Assembly: GCF_004339565.1 (NCBI RefSeq)
Contig: NZ_SMFZ01000002.1
Location: forward strand, 930,001 to 994,000
Length of the DNA: 64,000 bases
Direction: 5' to 3'
Origin: Pseudonocardia endophytica
GTDB taxonomy: Bacteria; Actinomycetota; Actinomycetes; Mycobacteriales; Pseudonocardiaceae
In this document: in pieces, positions 16,559 through 24,143 of the stretch
Layout: every line of letters starts with the position of its first letter
Position numbering within the stretch: position 1 is the stretch's first letter
Program-made: the position numbers and the translations under genes
Notes under the pieces: generated by a model
Seen by the model: only the letters and a program-made list of their open reading frames with translations
Database searches by the model: none
What the model was told of the DNA's origin: nothing

Positions 16559-17602
16559 ATGGCGGCACAGATCCGGGTGCTGCGTCGGCGTATCCGGTCG
16601 ACGCAGTCCATCAAGAAGATCACTCGGTCCCAGGAGCTGATCGCGACCTCGCGGATCGCGAAGGCCAGGGCCCGGGTGGACGAGGCGCGCCCGTACGCCG
16701 AGGAGATGACCCGCACGCTCTCGGAGCTGGCGTCGAACTCCGCGCTCGACCACCCGCTGCTGGTCGAGCGGGAGACGCCGCGCCGGGCGGCCGTGCTCAT
16801 CGTCACCAGCGACCGCGGGCAGTGCGGCGGGTACAACGCCAACGTCCTCAAGGAGGCGGAGCAGCTGCAGAACCTGCTCCGCGACCAGGGCAAGGAGCCG
16901 GTCGTCTACGTGATCGGCCGCAAGGGCGTGAGCTACTACCGCTTCCGCAACCGTCCGGTCGAGGCCTCCTGGACCGGGTTCTCCGAGCAGCCGGCCTACG
17001 AGAACGCGGCCGAGGCGGCGCGCACGCTGGTCGCGGCGTTCATGGCCGGGGCCGACGAGAACACCGACCCCGAGGACGAGCGGACCGACGACGTCCAGGG
17101 TGTGGACGAGCTCCACCTCGTCTACACGAGCTTCAAGAACATGGTCACCCAGACCCCGCAAGCACGGCGGATGGCGCCGATGGAGGTCGAGTACTCCGGC
17201 GGCGTCACCTCCAGCGCCGACGCGGACGTCGACGCCGGGGCCTCCGGGAACGGTTCCGGCGAGGACTCGTCGCGGTCGTCGCAGAGCTCGTCCGCGGGCG
17301 GTTCCGGCGAGCAGGACGGCCCCCAGGCGCTGTACGAGTTCGAGCCGGACGCGGACACGCTGTTCGACGCGCTGCTGCCGAAGTACATCGGTGCGCGCCT
17401 CTACGCGGCGCTGCTGGAGTCGGCGGCGTCGGAGTCGGCGAACCGACAGCGGGCGATGAAGGCCGCGACCGACAACGCGAACGAACTCATCCGTACCCTG
17501 ACCCTGGAGGCCAACCAGGCGCGTCAGGCCCAGATCACCCAGGAGATCAGCGAGATCGTCGGTGGCGTCGACGCTCTCGCGAGTGCAGGAAGTGAGAGCT
17601 GA
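16559..17602 (+). CDS. atpG: F1Fo ATP synthase subunit gamma with two inserts
   Basis: Central rotor shaft (347 aa versus about 290-305 in relatives). The N- and C-terminal coiled-coil helices (MAAQIRVLRRRIRSTQSIKK and the terminal EISEIVGG segment) are normal. One acidic insert (about residues 164-181) is near the mycobacterial gamma loop. A second, Ser/Gly/Asp-rich low-complexity insert (about residues 213-256) precedes LYEFEPD. Both lie in the globular domain, so rotation should be kept while regulation may differ. The stop overlaps atpD as TGATG. Confidence 0.96.
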   Translation: MAAQIRVLRRRIRSTQSIKKITRSQELIATSRIAKARARVDEARPYAEEMTRTLSELASNSALDHPLLVERETPRRAAVLIVTSDRGQCGGYNANVLKEAEQLQNLLRDQGKEPVVYVIGRKGVSYYRFRNRPVEASWTGFSEQPAYENAAEAARTLVAAFMAGADENTDPEDERTDDVQGVDELHLVYTSFKNMVTQTPQARRMAPMEVEYSGGVTSSADADVDAGASGNGSGEDSSRSSQSSSAGGSGEQDGPQALYEFEPDADTLFDALLPKYIGARLYAALLESAASESANRQRAMKAATDNANELIRTLTLEANQARQAQITQEISEIVGGVDALASAGSES

Positions 17603-19050
17603 TGACCGCAACCGCTGAGACCCAGGCCTCGGGGGCCGATGCGGCAGGCGTGGTCGGCCGCGTCGTCCGCGTGACGGGACCCGTCGTCGACATCGAGTTC
17701 CCGCGCGGGCAGGTGCCCGATCTCTACAACGCGCTGAACCTGGACGTCGAGCTGACCGGGGACAAGCGCAAGCTGACCCTCGAGATCGCCCAGCACCTGG
17801 GTGACAACCTGGTCCGCGCCATCTCCATGCAGCCGACCGACGGCGTCGTGCGCGGCCAGGAGGTCCGCGACCTCGGCCGCCCGATCTCCGTCCCGGTCGG
17901 CGACCAGGTCAAGGGGCACGTGTTCAACGCGCTCGGCGAGTGCCTGGACGACCCGTCGCTCGAGGTGACCGGCGACCTGCGCTCCATCCACCAGAAGGCG
18001 CCGGGCTTCGACCAGCTCGAGGGCTCCACCGAGATGCTGGAGACCGGCATCAAGGTGCTCGACCTGATGACCCCGTACGTGGTCGGCGGCAAGATCGGCC
18101 TGTTCGGCGGCGCGGGCGTGGGCAAGACCGTGCTGATCCAGGAGATGATCCAGCGCGTCGCGCAGAACTTCGGTGGCACCTCGGTGTTCGCCGGCGTCGG
18201 CGAGCGCACCCGTGAGGGCAACGACCTCATCACGGAGATGACCGAGTCCGGCGTCATGCAGAACACCGCGCTGGTGTTCGGGCAGATGGACGAGCCGCCG
18301 GGCACGCGTCTGCGGGTGGCCCTGTCCGCGCTGACCATGGCGGAGTACTTCCGCGACGAGCAGCAGCAGGACGTGCTGCTGTTCATCGACAACATCTTCC
18401 GGTTCACCCAGGCCGGCCAGGAGGTCTCCACGCTGCTCGGCCGGATGCCGTCGGCGGTGGGGTACCAGCCGACGCTGGCCGACGAGATGGGCGAGCTGCA
18501 GGAGCGGATCACGTCGACCCGCGGTCGTTCGATCACCTCGATGCAGGCGATCTACGTCCCCGCGGACGACTACACCGACCCGGCCCCGGCGACGACGTTC
18601 GCGCACCTCGACGCCACCACGGAGCTGTCCCGGCCGATCTCCCAGAAGGGGATCTACCCGGCGGTGGACCCGCTGACGTCGACCTCGACGATCCTGGACC
18701 CGCAGTACGTCGGCGACGAGCACTTCCGCGTCGCGAACGAGGTCAAGCGGATCCTGCAGAAGTACAACGACCTGCAGGACATCATCGCCATCCTCGGTAT
18801 CGACGAGCTGTCCGAGGAGGACCGTCAGACGGTCGCCCGTGCACGGCGGATCGAGCGCTTCCTGTCGCAGAACCTGCTGGTCGCCGAGCAGTTCACCGGC
18901 CAGCCGGGCTCGACGGTCCCGCTGAAGGAGACCATCGAGGCGTTCGACAAGATCGCCAAGGGCGAGTTCGACGACGTCCCGGAGCAGGCGTTCTTCCTCT
19001 GCGGCGGTCTCGACGACCTGGACAAGAACCGCAAGAAGCTGGAGAGCTGA
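17602..19050 (+). CDS. atpD: F1Fo ATP synthase subunit beta
   Basis: Catalytic subunit of F1 (482 aa). P-loop GGAGVGKTVL near residue 169, catalytic glutamate in GVGERTREGNDL, Walker B LLFIDNIFRFTQAG, and the DELSEED-equivalent IDELSEEDRQ, which contacts gamma. All catalytic motifs are intact and the length is standard. It overlaps atpG by one base and is followed after 3 bp by atpC. Confidence 0.98.
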   Translation: MTATAETQASGADAAGVVGRVVRVTGPVVDIEFPRGQVPDLYNALNLDVELTGDKRKLTLEIAQHLGDNLVRAISMQPTDGVVRGQEVRDLGRPISVPVGDQVKGHVFNALGECLDDPSLEVTGDLRSIHQKAPGFDQLEGSTEMLETGIKVLDLMTPYVVGGKIGLFGGAGVGKTVLIQEMIQRVAQNFGGTSVFAGVGERTREGNDLITEMTESGVMQNTALVFGQMDEPPGTRLRVALSALTMAEYFRDEQQQDVLLFIDNIFRFTQAGQEVSTLLGRMPSAVGYQPTLADEMGELQERITSTRGRSITSMQAIYVPADDYTDPAPATTFAHLDATTELSRPISQKGIYPAVDPLTSTSTILDPQYVGDEHFRVANEVKRILQKYNDLQDIIAILGIDELSEEDRQTVARARRIERFLSQNLLVAEQFTGQPGSTVPLKETIEAFDKIAKGEFDDVPEQAFFLCGGLDDLDKNRKKLES

Positions 19051-19053
19051 CAC

Positions 19054-19440
19054 GTGGCCGAGATGACGGTCGACCTCGTGTCGGTCGAGCGGCGGCTGTG
19101 GTCGGGCGAGGCGAGCTTCGTGCTCGCCCGCACGACCACCGGTGAGATCGGCGTGCTGCCGGGCCACGAGCAGACGCTGGCCCAGATGGAGGAGGCCGGG
19201 GTCATCCGGATCGACAGCACCGACGGGTCGTCGATGACGATCGCCGTGCACGGTGGCTTCCTGTCGATCACCCCGGAGCGGGTCTCGATCCTGGCCGAGT
19301 ACGCCGAGATGTCCGACGAGATCGACACCGAGCGGGCGCGTCAGGCGCTCGACCGGGCCGACGACTCGGAACCCGTCGGCGCGGCGGCGAAGGCGCGGGC
19401 CGAGGCGCGGCTCAAAGCCGCGGAAGCCTCCTCCCGGTAG
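19054..19440 (+). CDS. atpC: F1Fo ATP synthase subunit epsilon
   Basis: Regulatory subunit of the rotor (128 aa). The N-terminal beta-sandwich (VDLVSVERRLWSGEASFV, then TTGEIGVLPGH) is typical. The C-terminal part is one Ala-rich helix-loop-helix region ending in KARAEARLKAAEASS. The GTG start lies 3 bp after the beta stop, which closes the Fo-F1 gene set in the usual a-c-b-delta-alpha-gamma-beta-epsilon order. Confidence 0.95.
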   Translation: MAEMTVDLVSVERRLWSGEASFVLARTTTGEIGVLPGHEQTLAQMEEAGVIRIDSTDGSSMTIAVHGGFLSITPERVSILAEYAEMSDEIDTERARQALDRADDSEPVGAAAKARAEARLKAAEASSR

Positions 19441-19457
19441 CGGAACGGGACGCGGCA

Positions 19458-19895
19458 GTGGAACTGGTGGCGGTCATCGTCGGAGTTCTGCTGCTGTGTC
19501 TGGTACTTCCCCTGGTATGGCTCGCCGTGCGGCGGGTCAGGCTGATGCGTGGCGGCGGCGTGGACCTGTGTCTGCGCCGCCGTTTCGCCGTCAACGACTG
19601 GCATTTCGGGGTCGGGCGGTTCTCCGGTGACGAGTTCGCCTGGTACCGCCTGACCAGCTTCCGGATCGGTCCGACGGTCGTGCTGGACCGGTCCGATCTG
19701 GAGATCGTCGACCGTCGGCCCCCGTTGCGCTCCGAGGACTTCGCCATCCCGTCGGCCGTCGAGGTCGTGCGGGCGCGCAACGGCGTCGACGGGGCCGACG
19801 TCGAGCTCGCGATGTCCTCCGACGTGCTCACCGGGTTCATGGCCTGGGTCGAGGCCACCCCGCCCGGGCGCGGCGGCTACCAGCGGGCGTCCTGA
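19458..19895 (+). CDS. DUF2550 membrane-anchored protein
   Basis: A 145-aa protein with one N-terminal transmembrane helix (residues 1-22) and a compact basic/beta domain of unknown function. It is the DUF2550 family, found directly after atpC in many actinobacteria (Rv1312-like position). The GTG start is 17 bp after the atpC stop, so it probably belongs to the operon. Its link to ATP synthase is positional only. Confidence 0.85.
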   Translation: MELVAVIVGVLLLCLVLPLVWLAVRRVRLMRGGGVDLCLRRRFAVNDWHFGVGRFSGDEFAWYRLTSFRIGPTVVLDRSDLEIVDRRPPLRSEDFAIPSAVEVVRARNGVDGADVELAMSSDVLTGFMAWVEATPPGRGGYQRAS

Positions 19896-19943
19896 GGCCC
19901 ACAGCTCACCCTGCCCCTGCCCCCGCGCGCCGGACCCTCCCCA

Positions 19944-19977
19944 CTCCGATCCCTCCCCACTCCGTTCGGGATCGGAG
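19944..19977. terminator. Hairpin between the convergent DUF2550 and pduO genes
   Basis: A 10-bp inverted repeat (19944-19953 / 19968-19977, CTCCGATCCC / GGGATCGGAG) lies in a C-rich then G-rich stretch. A second GGGATCGGAGGGG copy follows at 19989, giving an alternative pairing. It is suited to ending transcripts from both sides. Confidence 0.55.
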
Positions 19978-20018
19978 GGGACAGAGGGGGATCGGAGGGG
20001 TGCGGGGCCGGGCCGGGA

Positions 20019-20606
20019 TCACGCGTCGGGGGCGCCGTGCGGGCCGCCGGGCTGCCACAGCACGTCGCCGTCCGGGTTGGCCAGGCGTCCGAGGATGAAC
20101 AGCAGGTCGGACAGGCGGTTCAGGTAGGTCGCGGTGAGCGGGTTCGTGCGCTCCGCGTCCACCTCGAGCAGCGCCCAGACCGACCGCTCGGCGCGACGGG
20201 TGACCGTGCGCGCGACGTGCAGGTACGCCGCGCCCGGCGTGCCGCCCGGGAGGATGAAGGACGCCAGCTTCGGCAGCTCGGGGTTGAACTCGTCGCACCA
20301 GCCCTCGAGGCGCTCCACGTAGCCCGCCGTGACCCGCAGCGGTGGGTACTCCGGATCAGGGACGATCGGTGCGCACAGGTCCGCTCCGACGTCGAACAGG
20401 TCGTTCTGGATCTGGCGCAGCGGGTCCGCGATGCGCTCGTCGAGCCCGCCCACGGTGACCGCGACACCGATCGCGGCGTTGCACTCGTCGGTGTCGGCGT
20501 AGGCGGCCAGTCGCTTGTCGGTCTTCGGTACCCGGCTGAAGTCACCGAGTGCCGTCGTGCCGTCGTCGCCGGTCTTCGTGTAGATCCGCGTCAGGTGTAC
20601 CGCCAC
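20019..20606 (-). CDS. pduO: Cob(I)alamin adenosyltransferase (PduO type)
   Basis: A 195-aa ATP:cob(I)alamin adenosyltransferase that makes coenzyme B12 (adenosylcobalamin). The N-terminal ATP-binding segment IYTKTGDDGTTAL and the downstream DECNAAIG and RRAERSVWALLE motifs are diagnostic of the PduO family. The GTG start follows TAGGCT by 6 bp. In this window it would supply the cofactor of the ethylmalonyl-CoA mutase at 24-26 kb, although the gene sits next to murA in mycobacteria as well. Confidence 0.95.
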   Translation of the reverse strand: MAVHLTRIYTKTGDDGTTALGDFSRVPKTDKRLAAYADTDECNAAIGVAVTVGGLDERIADPLRQIQNDLFDVGADLCAPIVPDPEYPPLRVTAGYVERLEGWCDEFNPELPKLASFILPGGTPGAAYLHVARTVTRRAERSVWALLEVDAERTNPLTATYLNRLSDLLFILGRLANPDGDVLWQPGGPHGAPDA

Positions 20607-20612
20607 GCCGAC

Positions 20613-20618
20613 AGCCTA
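20613..20618 (-). promoter_or_regulatory. -10 hexamer for pduO
   Basis: TAGGCT on the minus strand, 6 bp before the pduO GTG; leaderless arrangement. Confidence 0.6.
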
Positions 20619-20711
20619 GGGGTTGTCGTCGACGGGGTGCTGTGCTGCGCCGGACGGGGTACCGGCACCCGACGCGCCGGGGTGTGGCGCGGACCACGAC
20701 ATCGGGGTGGC

Positions 20712-20717
20712 TACCGT
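20712..20717 (+). promoter_or_regulatory. -10 hexamer for murA
   Basis: TACCGT lies 7 bp before the GTG at 20725 and supports that start over upstream in-frame codons. Confidence 0.6.
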
Positions 20718-20724
20718 CGTCGGT

Positions 20725-21993
20725 GTGGTGGAGCATTTCGCCGTCCGCGGCGGAGCCCGGCTGACGGGCGCCGTCGACGTCGTCGGGGCCAAGAACAGCG
20801 TGCTGAAGCTGATGGCCGCCGCCCTGCTCGCCGAGGGCCGCACGACGCTGACGAACTGCCCGGACATCCTCGACGTCCCGCTGATGGCCGACGTCCTGCG
20901 CAGCCTCGGGTGCGAGGTGGAGATCGACGGCGCGGGAGTGCACATCGACGTGCCGGCCTCGCCCGGCGCGGAGGCGGACTACCGGTCGGTGTCGCGCCTG
21001 CGCGCGTCGGTGTGCGTGCTCGGGCCGCTGGTCGCGCGGTGCCGTCGCGCCGTCGTACCGCTGCCGGGCGGCGACGCGATCGGCTCCCGCCCGCTGGACA
21101 TGCACCAGAACGGCCTGCGCAAGCTCGGTGCGACGACCGACATCGAGCACGGCAGCGTCACCGCCCGCGCCGACGACCTGCACGGCGCGCAGATCTGGCT
21201 GGACTTCCCCAGTGTCGGCGCCACCGAGAACATCCTGATGGCGGCCGTGCTGGCGGACGGCACGACGATCATCGACAACGCCGCGCGCGAGCCGGAGATC
21301 GTCGATCTCTGCGTGATGCTGCAGCAGATGGGCGCGAAGCTGGAGGGGGTCGGCTCGTCGACGCTCACGGTGCACGGCGTCACCGGCCTGCAGCCGACCA
21401 CGCACCGCGTGATCGGCGACCGGATCGTGGGCGCGACCTGGGCGTTCGCCGCCGTCATCACGTCCGGTGAGGTGACCGTCCGCGGCGTCGACCCGCACCA
21501 CATCGACCTCGTGCTGGACAAGCTGCGCTCGGCCGGCGCCGAGACGGTGACCGGCGATCAGGAGTTCACGGTCATCATGCACGGGCGACCGCAGGCCGTG
21601 GACTACGTGACACTGCCCTACCCGGGGTTCGCCACCGACCTGCAGCCGATGGCGATCGCGCTGTCCGCGGTGGCCGAGGGCACCTCGATGATCACCGAGA
21701 ACGTGTTCGAGGCCCGCTTCCGGTTCGTCGACGAGATGATCCGGCTCGGGGCCGACGCGCGCACCGACGGGCATCACGCCGTCGTACGCGGACGGTCGGA
21801 GCTCTCCAGCGCGCCGGTGTGGGCCAGCGACATCCGGGCCGGAGCCGGTCTCGTACTGGCCGGGCTGCGGGCCAGGGGCACGACGGAGGTCTGGGACGTC
21901 GCGCACATCGACCGCGGCTACCCGCGGTTCGTCGAGAACCTGCGTGACCTCGGCGCGGACATCTCCCGGGTGGCCGGCGAGCCCGACCGCTGA
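20725..21993 (+). CDS. murA: UDP-N-acetylglucosamine 1-carboxyvinyltransferase (Asp at the fosfomycin-target Cys)
   Basis: First committed step of peptidoglycan synthesis: enolpyruvyl transfer from PEP to UDP-GlcNAc (422 aa). The N-terminal GAKNSVLKLMAAALL and the inside-out barrel repeats are recognisable. The residue that is Cys115 in E. coli (alkylated by fosfomycin) is Asp117 in PLPGGDAIGSRP, as in mycobacteria, so the enzyme should be insensitive to fosfomycin. With the start at 20725 the numbering equals that of M. tuberculosis MurA at this site. Confidence 0.96.
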   Translation: MVEHFAVRGGARLTGAVDVVGAKNSVLKLMAAALLAEGRTTLTNCPDILDVPLMADVLRSLGCEVEIDGAGVHIDVPASPGAEADYRSVSRLRASVCVLGPLVARCRRAVVPLPGGDAIGSRPLDMHQNGLRKLGATTDIEHGSVTARADDLHGAQIWLDFPSVGATENILMAAVLADGTTIIDNAAREPEIVDLCVMLQQMGAKLEGVGSSTLTVHGVTGLQPTTHRVIGDRIVGATWAFAAVITSGEVTVRGVDPHHIDLVLDKLRSAGAETVTGDQEFTVIMHGRPQAVDYVTLPYPGFATDLQPMAIALSAVAEGTSMITENVFEARFRFVDEMIRLGADARTDGHHAVVRGRSELSSAPVWASDIRAGAGLVLAGLRARGTTEVWDVAHIDRGYPRFVENLRDLGADISRVAGEPDR

Positions 21994-22089
21994 GCCTCCG
22001 GTGCGGTCGCCGCGCCGTCGCCCGATCGTGGCGCCATACTGGCCGTCCCCGGGGCGATCCGACGTTCCCGCCGCAGCGAGGAGACGTCG

Positions 22090-22929
22090 ATGCCCGATGC
22101 CGGGAGCGTGTCCGAGGCGGCCGCGGCCGCCGGCTCGTCCGCACGGGACGTCGCGCGCAGCCGACCGGTCCGCCTCGCTGCCCGTCTCGGGATCGCGTCG
22201 AACGGGGTGCTGCACCTGCTGCTCGGCTACCTCGCGGTGCAGGTGGCGCTCGGGTCCGGCGGGCAGGCCGACCAGAACGGCGCGCTGTCCACGATCGCGT
22301 CCGAGCCGGTGGGCCGCGTGTTCCTGTGGGTGCTGGTGGTCGGGTTCGTCGCCGTCGTGATGTGGCGGACCGTGTCCGCGATCTTCGGGTTCGGCTACGC
22401 GGACCGCACCACCATGATCACGAAGAAGGCGGTCAGCGCGGGCCAGGCCGTCGTGTACGCCGCGCTGGCCGTCGCGGCCGCGACGACGGCCGTTCAGGGC
22501 CGCTCGTCCGGCGGGGGCGGAGGGCAGGCCACCGGCGGGCTGCTGGCGCTGCCGGGCGGCCAGATCCTCGTCGGGCTGATCGGGGTCGGCGTCGTCGTGG
22601 GCGGCGGCGTGATGGTGTGGGTGGGCTGGACGACCAGGTTCACCGAGGACCAGGACCTCGCGGGCGCCGACCGGCGGGCGCGGCGGCTGAACGAACGGAC
22701 CGGCCAGGTCGGGTACATCGCCAAGGGGATCGCGGTCGGCGTGCTGGGCGTCCTGATCGGCATCGCGGCGCTGACGTTCGACCCGCAGAGGGCGAACGGC
22801 CTCGACTCGGCCCTCAAGACGCTGCGCGAGCAGCCGTTCGGCGTGTTCCTGCTGGTCGCCGTCGGCGTCGGGATCGCGTGTTACGGCGTGTTCTGCTTCT
22901 TCGACGCGCGGTACCACCGCGTGGTCTGA
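22090..22929 (+). CDS. DUF1206 multispanning membrane protein
   Basis: A 279-aa protein made of three repeats of two transmembrane helices, the DUF1206 architecture. Recurrent segments include RLAARLGIASNGVLHLLLGY, KKAVSAGQAVVYAALA and GQVGYIAKGIAVGVLG, each a helix start with a conserved glycine and tyrosine. A Gly-rich loop near residue 140 separates repeats two and three. GCGAGGAGACGTCG precedes the ATG. Function is unknown. Confidence 0.85.
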   Translation: MPDAGSVSEAAAAAGSSARDVARSRPVRLAARLGIASNGVLHLLLGYLAVQVALGSGGQADQNGALSTIASEPVGRVFLWVLVVGFVAVVMWRTVSAIFGFGYADRTTMITKKAVSAGQAVVYAALAVAAATTAVQGRSSGGGGGQATGGLLALPGGQILVGLIGVGVVVGGGVMVWVGWTTRFTEDQDLAGADRRARRLNERTGQVGYIAKGIAVGVLGVLIGIAALTFDPQRANGLDSALKTLREQPFGVFLLVAVGVGIACYGVFCFFDARYHRVV

Positions 22930-22967
22930 GGGCGGGGGTCGTCCGCAATGGCGGGCACGATGTGCCT

Positions 22968-23408
22968 ATGACCGCCCGAACCGTCCAGATCACGATCGAC
23001 TGCGCCGACCCGGGTGCCCTCTCCGCCTTCTGGGCGGAGGCCCTCGGCTACCACGTGCCCGGCCCGCCCGGCGGGTTCGCGACCTGGGACGAGGCACTCG
23101 ACGCGTGGGGTGTCCCGCCGGAGCGCCGCAACGACGCGTCCGCCGTCGAGGATCCGGACGGCGCGGGTCCGCGGGTGTTCTTCCAGCGCGTGCCGGAACC
23201 GAAGACCGTCAAGAACCGCCTGCACATCGACGTGCGCGCGGCACCCGGACTGCAGGGCGACGACCGGATGGCGGCGCTGGAGGCCGAGGCGGACCGCCTG
23301 GTCGGGCTCGGCGCCGAGCGCCTGCAGAGGTTCGAGCCGACGCCGCCGATGGACGCCGGGCACATCGTGCTGGCCGACCCAGAGGGCAACGAGTTCTGCC
23401 TGGACTAG
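22968..23408 (+). CDS. VOC/glyoxalase-like domain protein
   Basis: A 146-aa single-domain protein with two beta-alpha-beta-beta-beta halves of the vicinal-oxygen-chelate fold (ITIDCADPGALSAFWAEALG at the start, HIVLADPEGNEFCLD at the end). This is the Glyoxalase_6-like group common in actinobacteria. Substrate is unknown. The ATG lies 6 bp after CACGAT, a possible leaderless promoter. Confidence 0.82.
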   Translation: MTARTVQITIDCADPGALSAFWAEALGYHVPGPPGGFATWDEALDAWGVPPERRNDASAVEDPDGAGPRVFFQRVPEPKTVKNRLHIDVRAAPGLQGDDRMAALEAEADRLVGLGAERLQRFEPTPPMDAGHIVLADPEGNEFCLD

Positions 23409-23486
23409 GCGTGTTCCTGCTGGTCAGGAGTCCTAGGTCGGGTCGCCTGGGTTCGGTGCCACACCCGCCACCCGATCGTGCCTCAT

Positions 23487-23580
23487 CCGTCGAGCGTGAC
23501 GTTCGGGCGGTGCGGGGCGCCGAAACCCACCACTCGATGCCGGACCGCCCGTCGAGTGTGACGTTCGGGCGACGCGGCGC
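23487..23580. repeat. Pair of intergenic repeats, 62 bp apart
   Basis: Units at 23487-23520 and 23549-23580 share CCGTCGAG-Y-GTGACGTTCGGGCG followed by a GC-rich end. Read on the minus strand they contain ACGTCACACTCGACGG, close to the ACGTTCCACTCGA core of the 8089-8174 pair. They lie between two convergent genes; no ORF is supported in 23409-23621. Confidence 0.6.
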
Positions 23581-23621
23581 TGAGCCCGACGTGCCGTGGC
23601 GTCGGACCCCGGTGACGCGCG

Positions 23622-23948
23622 CTACTCCTGCGAGTGCCGGGACAGCACGACCTTCGCGTCCACCACGTCGTCCGGGAACACGAGCACGCGGTAGCCCTCC
23701 GGCTCGGCCTTCCCGACCGTCGCGCGGATCCCCTGCCCGTCCAGCCGTCGTCGCAGCAGGCCCGCCGCCGTCTCCGAGGGCACTCGCGTGACCTCCTCCA
23801 GCAGACCGGAGCCCATCGGGTCGTCCGGGTTGTCGGCCGGCACACGGCGCGAGTTCTGCGTCCCGAAGGTCCAGCGCAGCAGCGCCGCCATCAGGACGAG
23901 GACGAGTGCGGCGCCGCCGTACTCGATCAGCGACGGCGGGATGTCCAT
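23622..23948 (-). CDS. Small membrane protein with DUF2007-like domain
   Basis: A 108-aa protein from the ATG at 23948: one transmembrane helix (IEYGGAALVLVLMAALLRW), then a soluble domain with EVTRVPSETAAGLLRRRLDGQGIRATV and VLVFPDDVVDAKVVL. The latter resembles the DUF2007 putative signal-transducing fold. A longer frame exists upstream but begins in low-quality sequence. It is divergent from ecm, and the promoter interval holds a 14-bp palindrome. Confidence 0.7.
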   Translation of the reverse strand: MDIPPSLIEYGGAALVLVLMAALLRWTFGTQNSRRVPADNPDDPMGSGLLEEVTRVPSETAAGLLRRRLDGQGIRATVGKAEPEGYRVLVFPDDVVDAKVVLSRHSQE

Positions 23949-24050
23949 CCGGGAATTGTGCGCCGTTCGGGCGGTCTCCGCCGACCTGACGGGTCGGTCA
24001 GCCGGTGAACCGATCCAGTGTGAGGTTTCCCGCGCATTCGCGTACTTTCC

Positions 24051-24064
24051 CACCCACGTGGGTG
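24051..24064. promoter_or_regulatory. 14-bp perfect palindrome upstream of ecm
   Basis: CACCCACGTGGGTG is fully self-complementary and sits in the divergent interval between the DUF2007 gene and ecm, about 43 bp upstream of a candidate -10 (TAGCAT, 24107-24112). It could be an operator for a dimeric regulator; no binding protein is identified. Confidence 0.45.
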
Positions 24065-24143
24065 TGACGAGCGACGACTCAGCGCGGCCTGCGCGCTACC
24101 AGCCAGTAGCATCAGGCGAGTTCGAACGACGCGGAGGTGTCCG

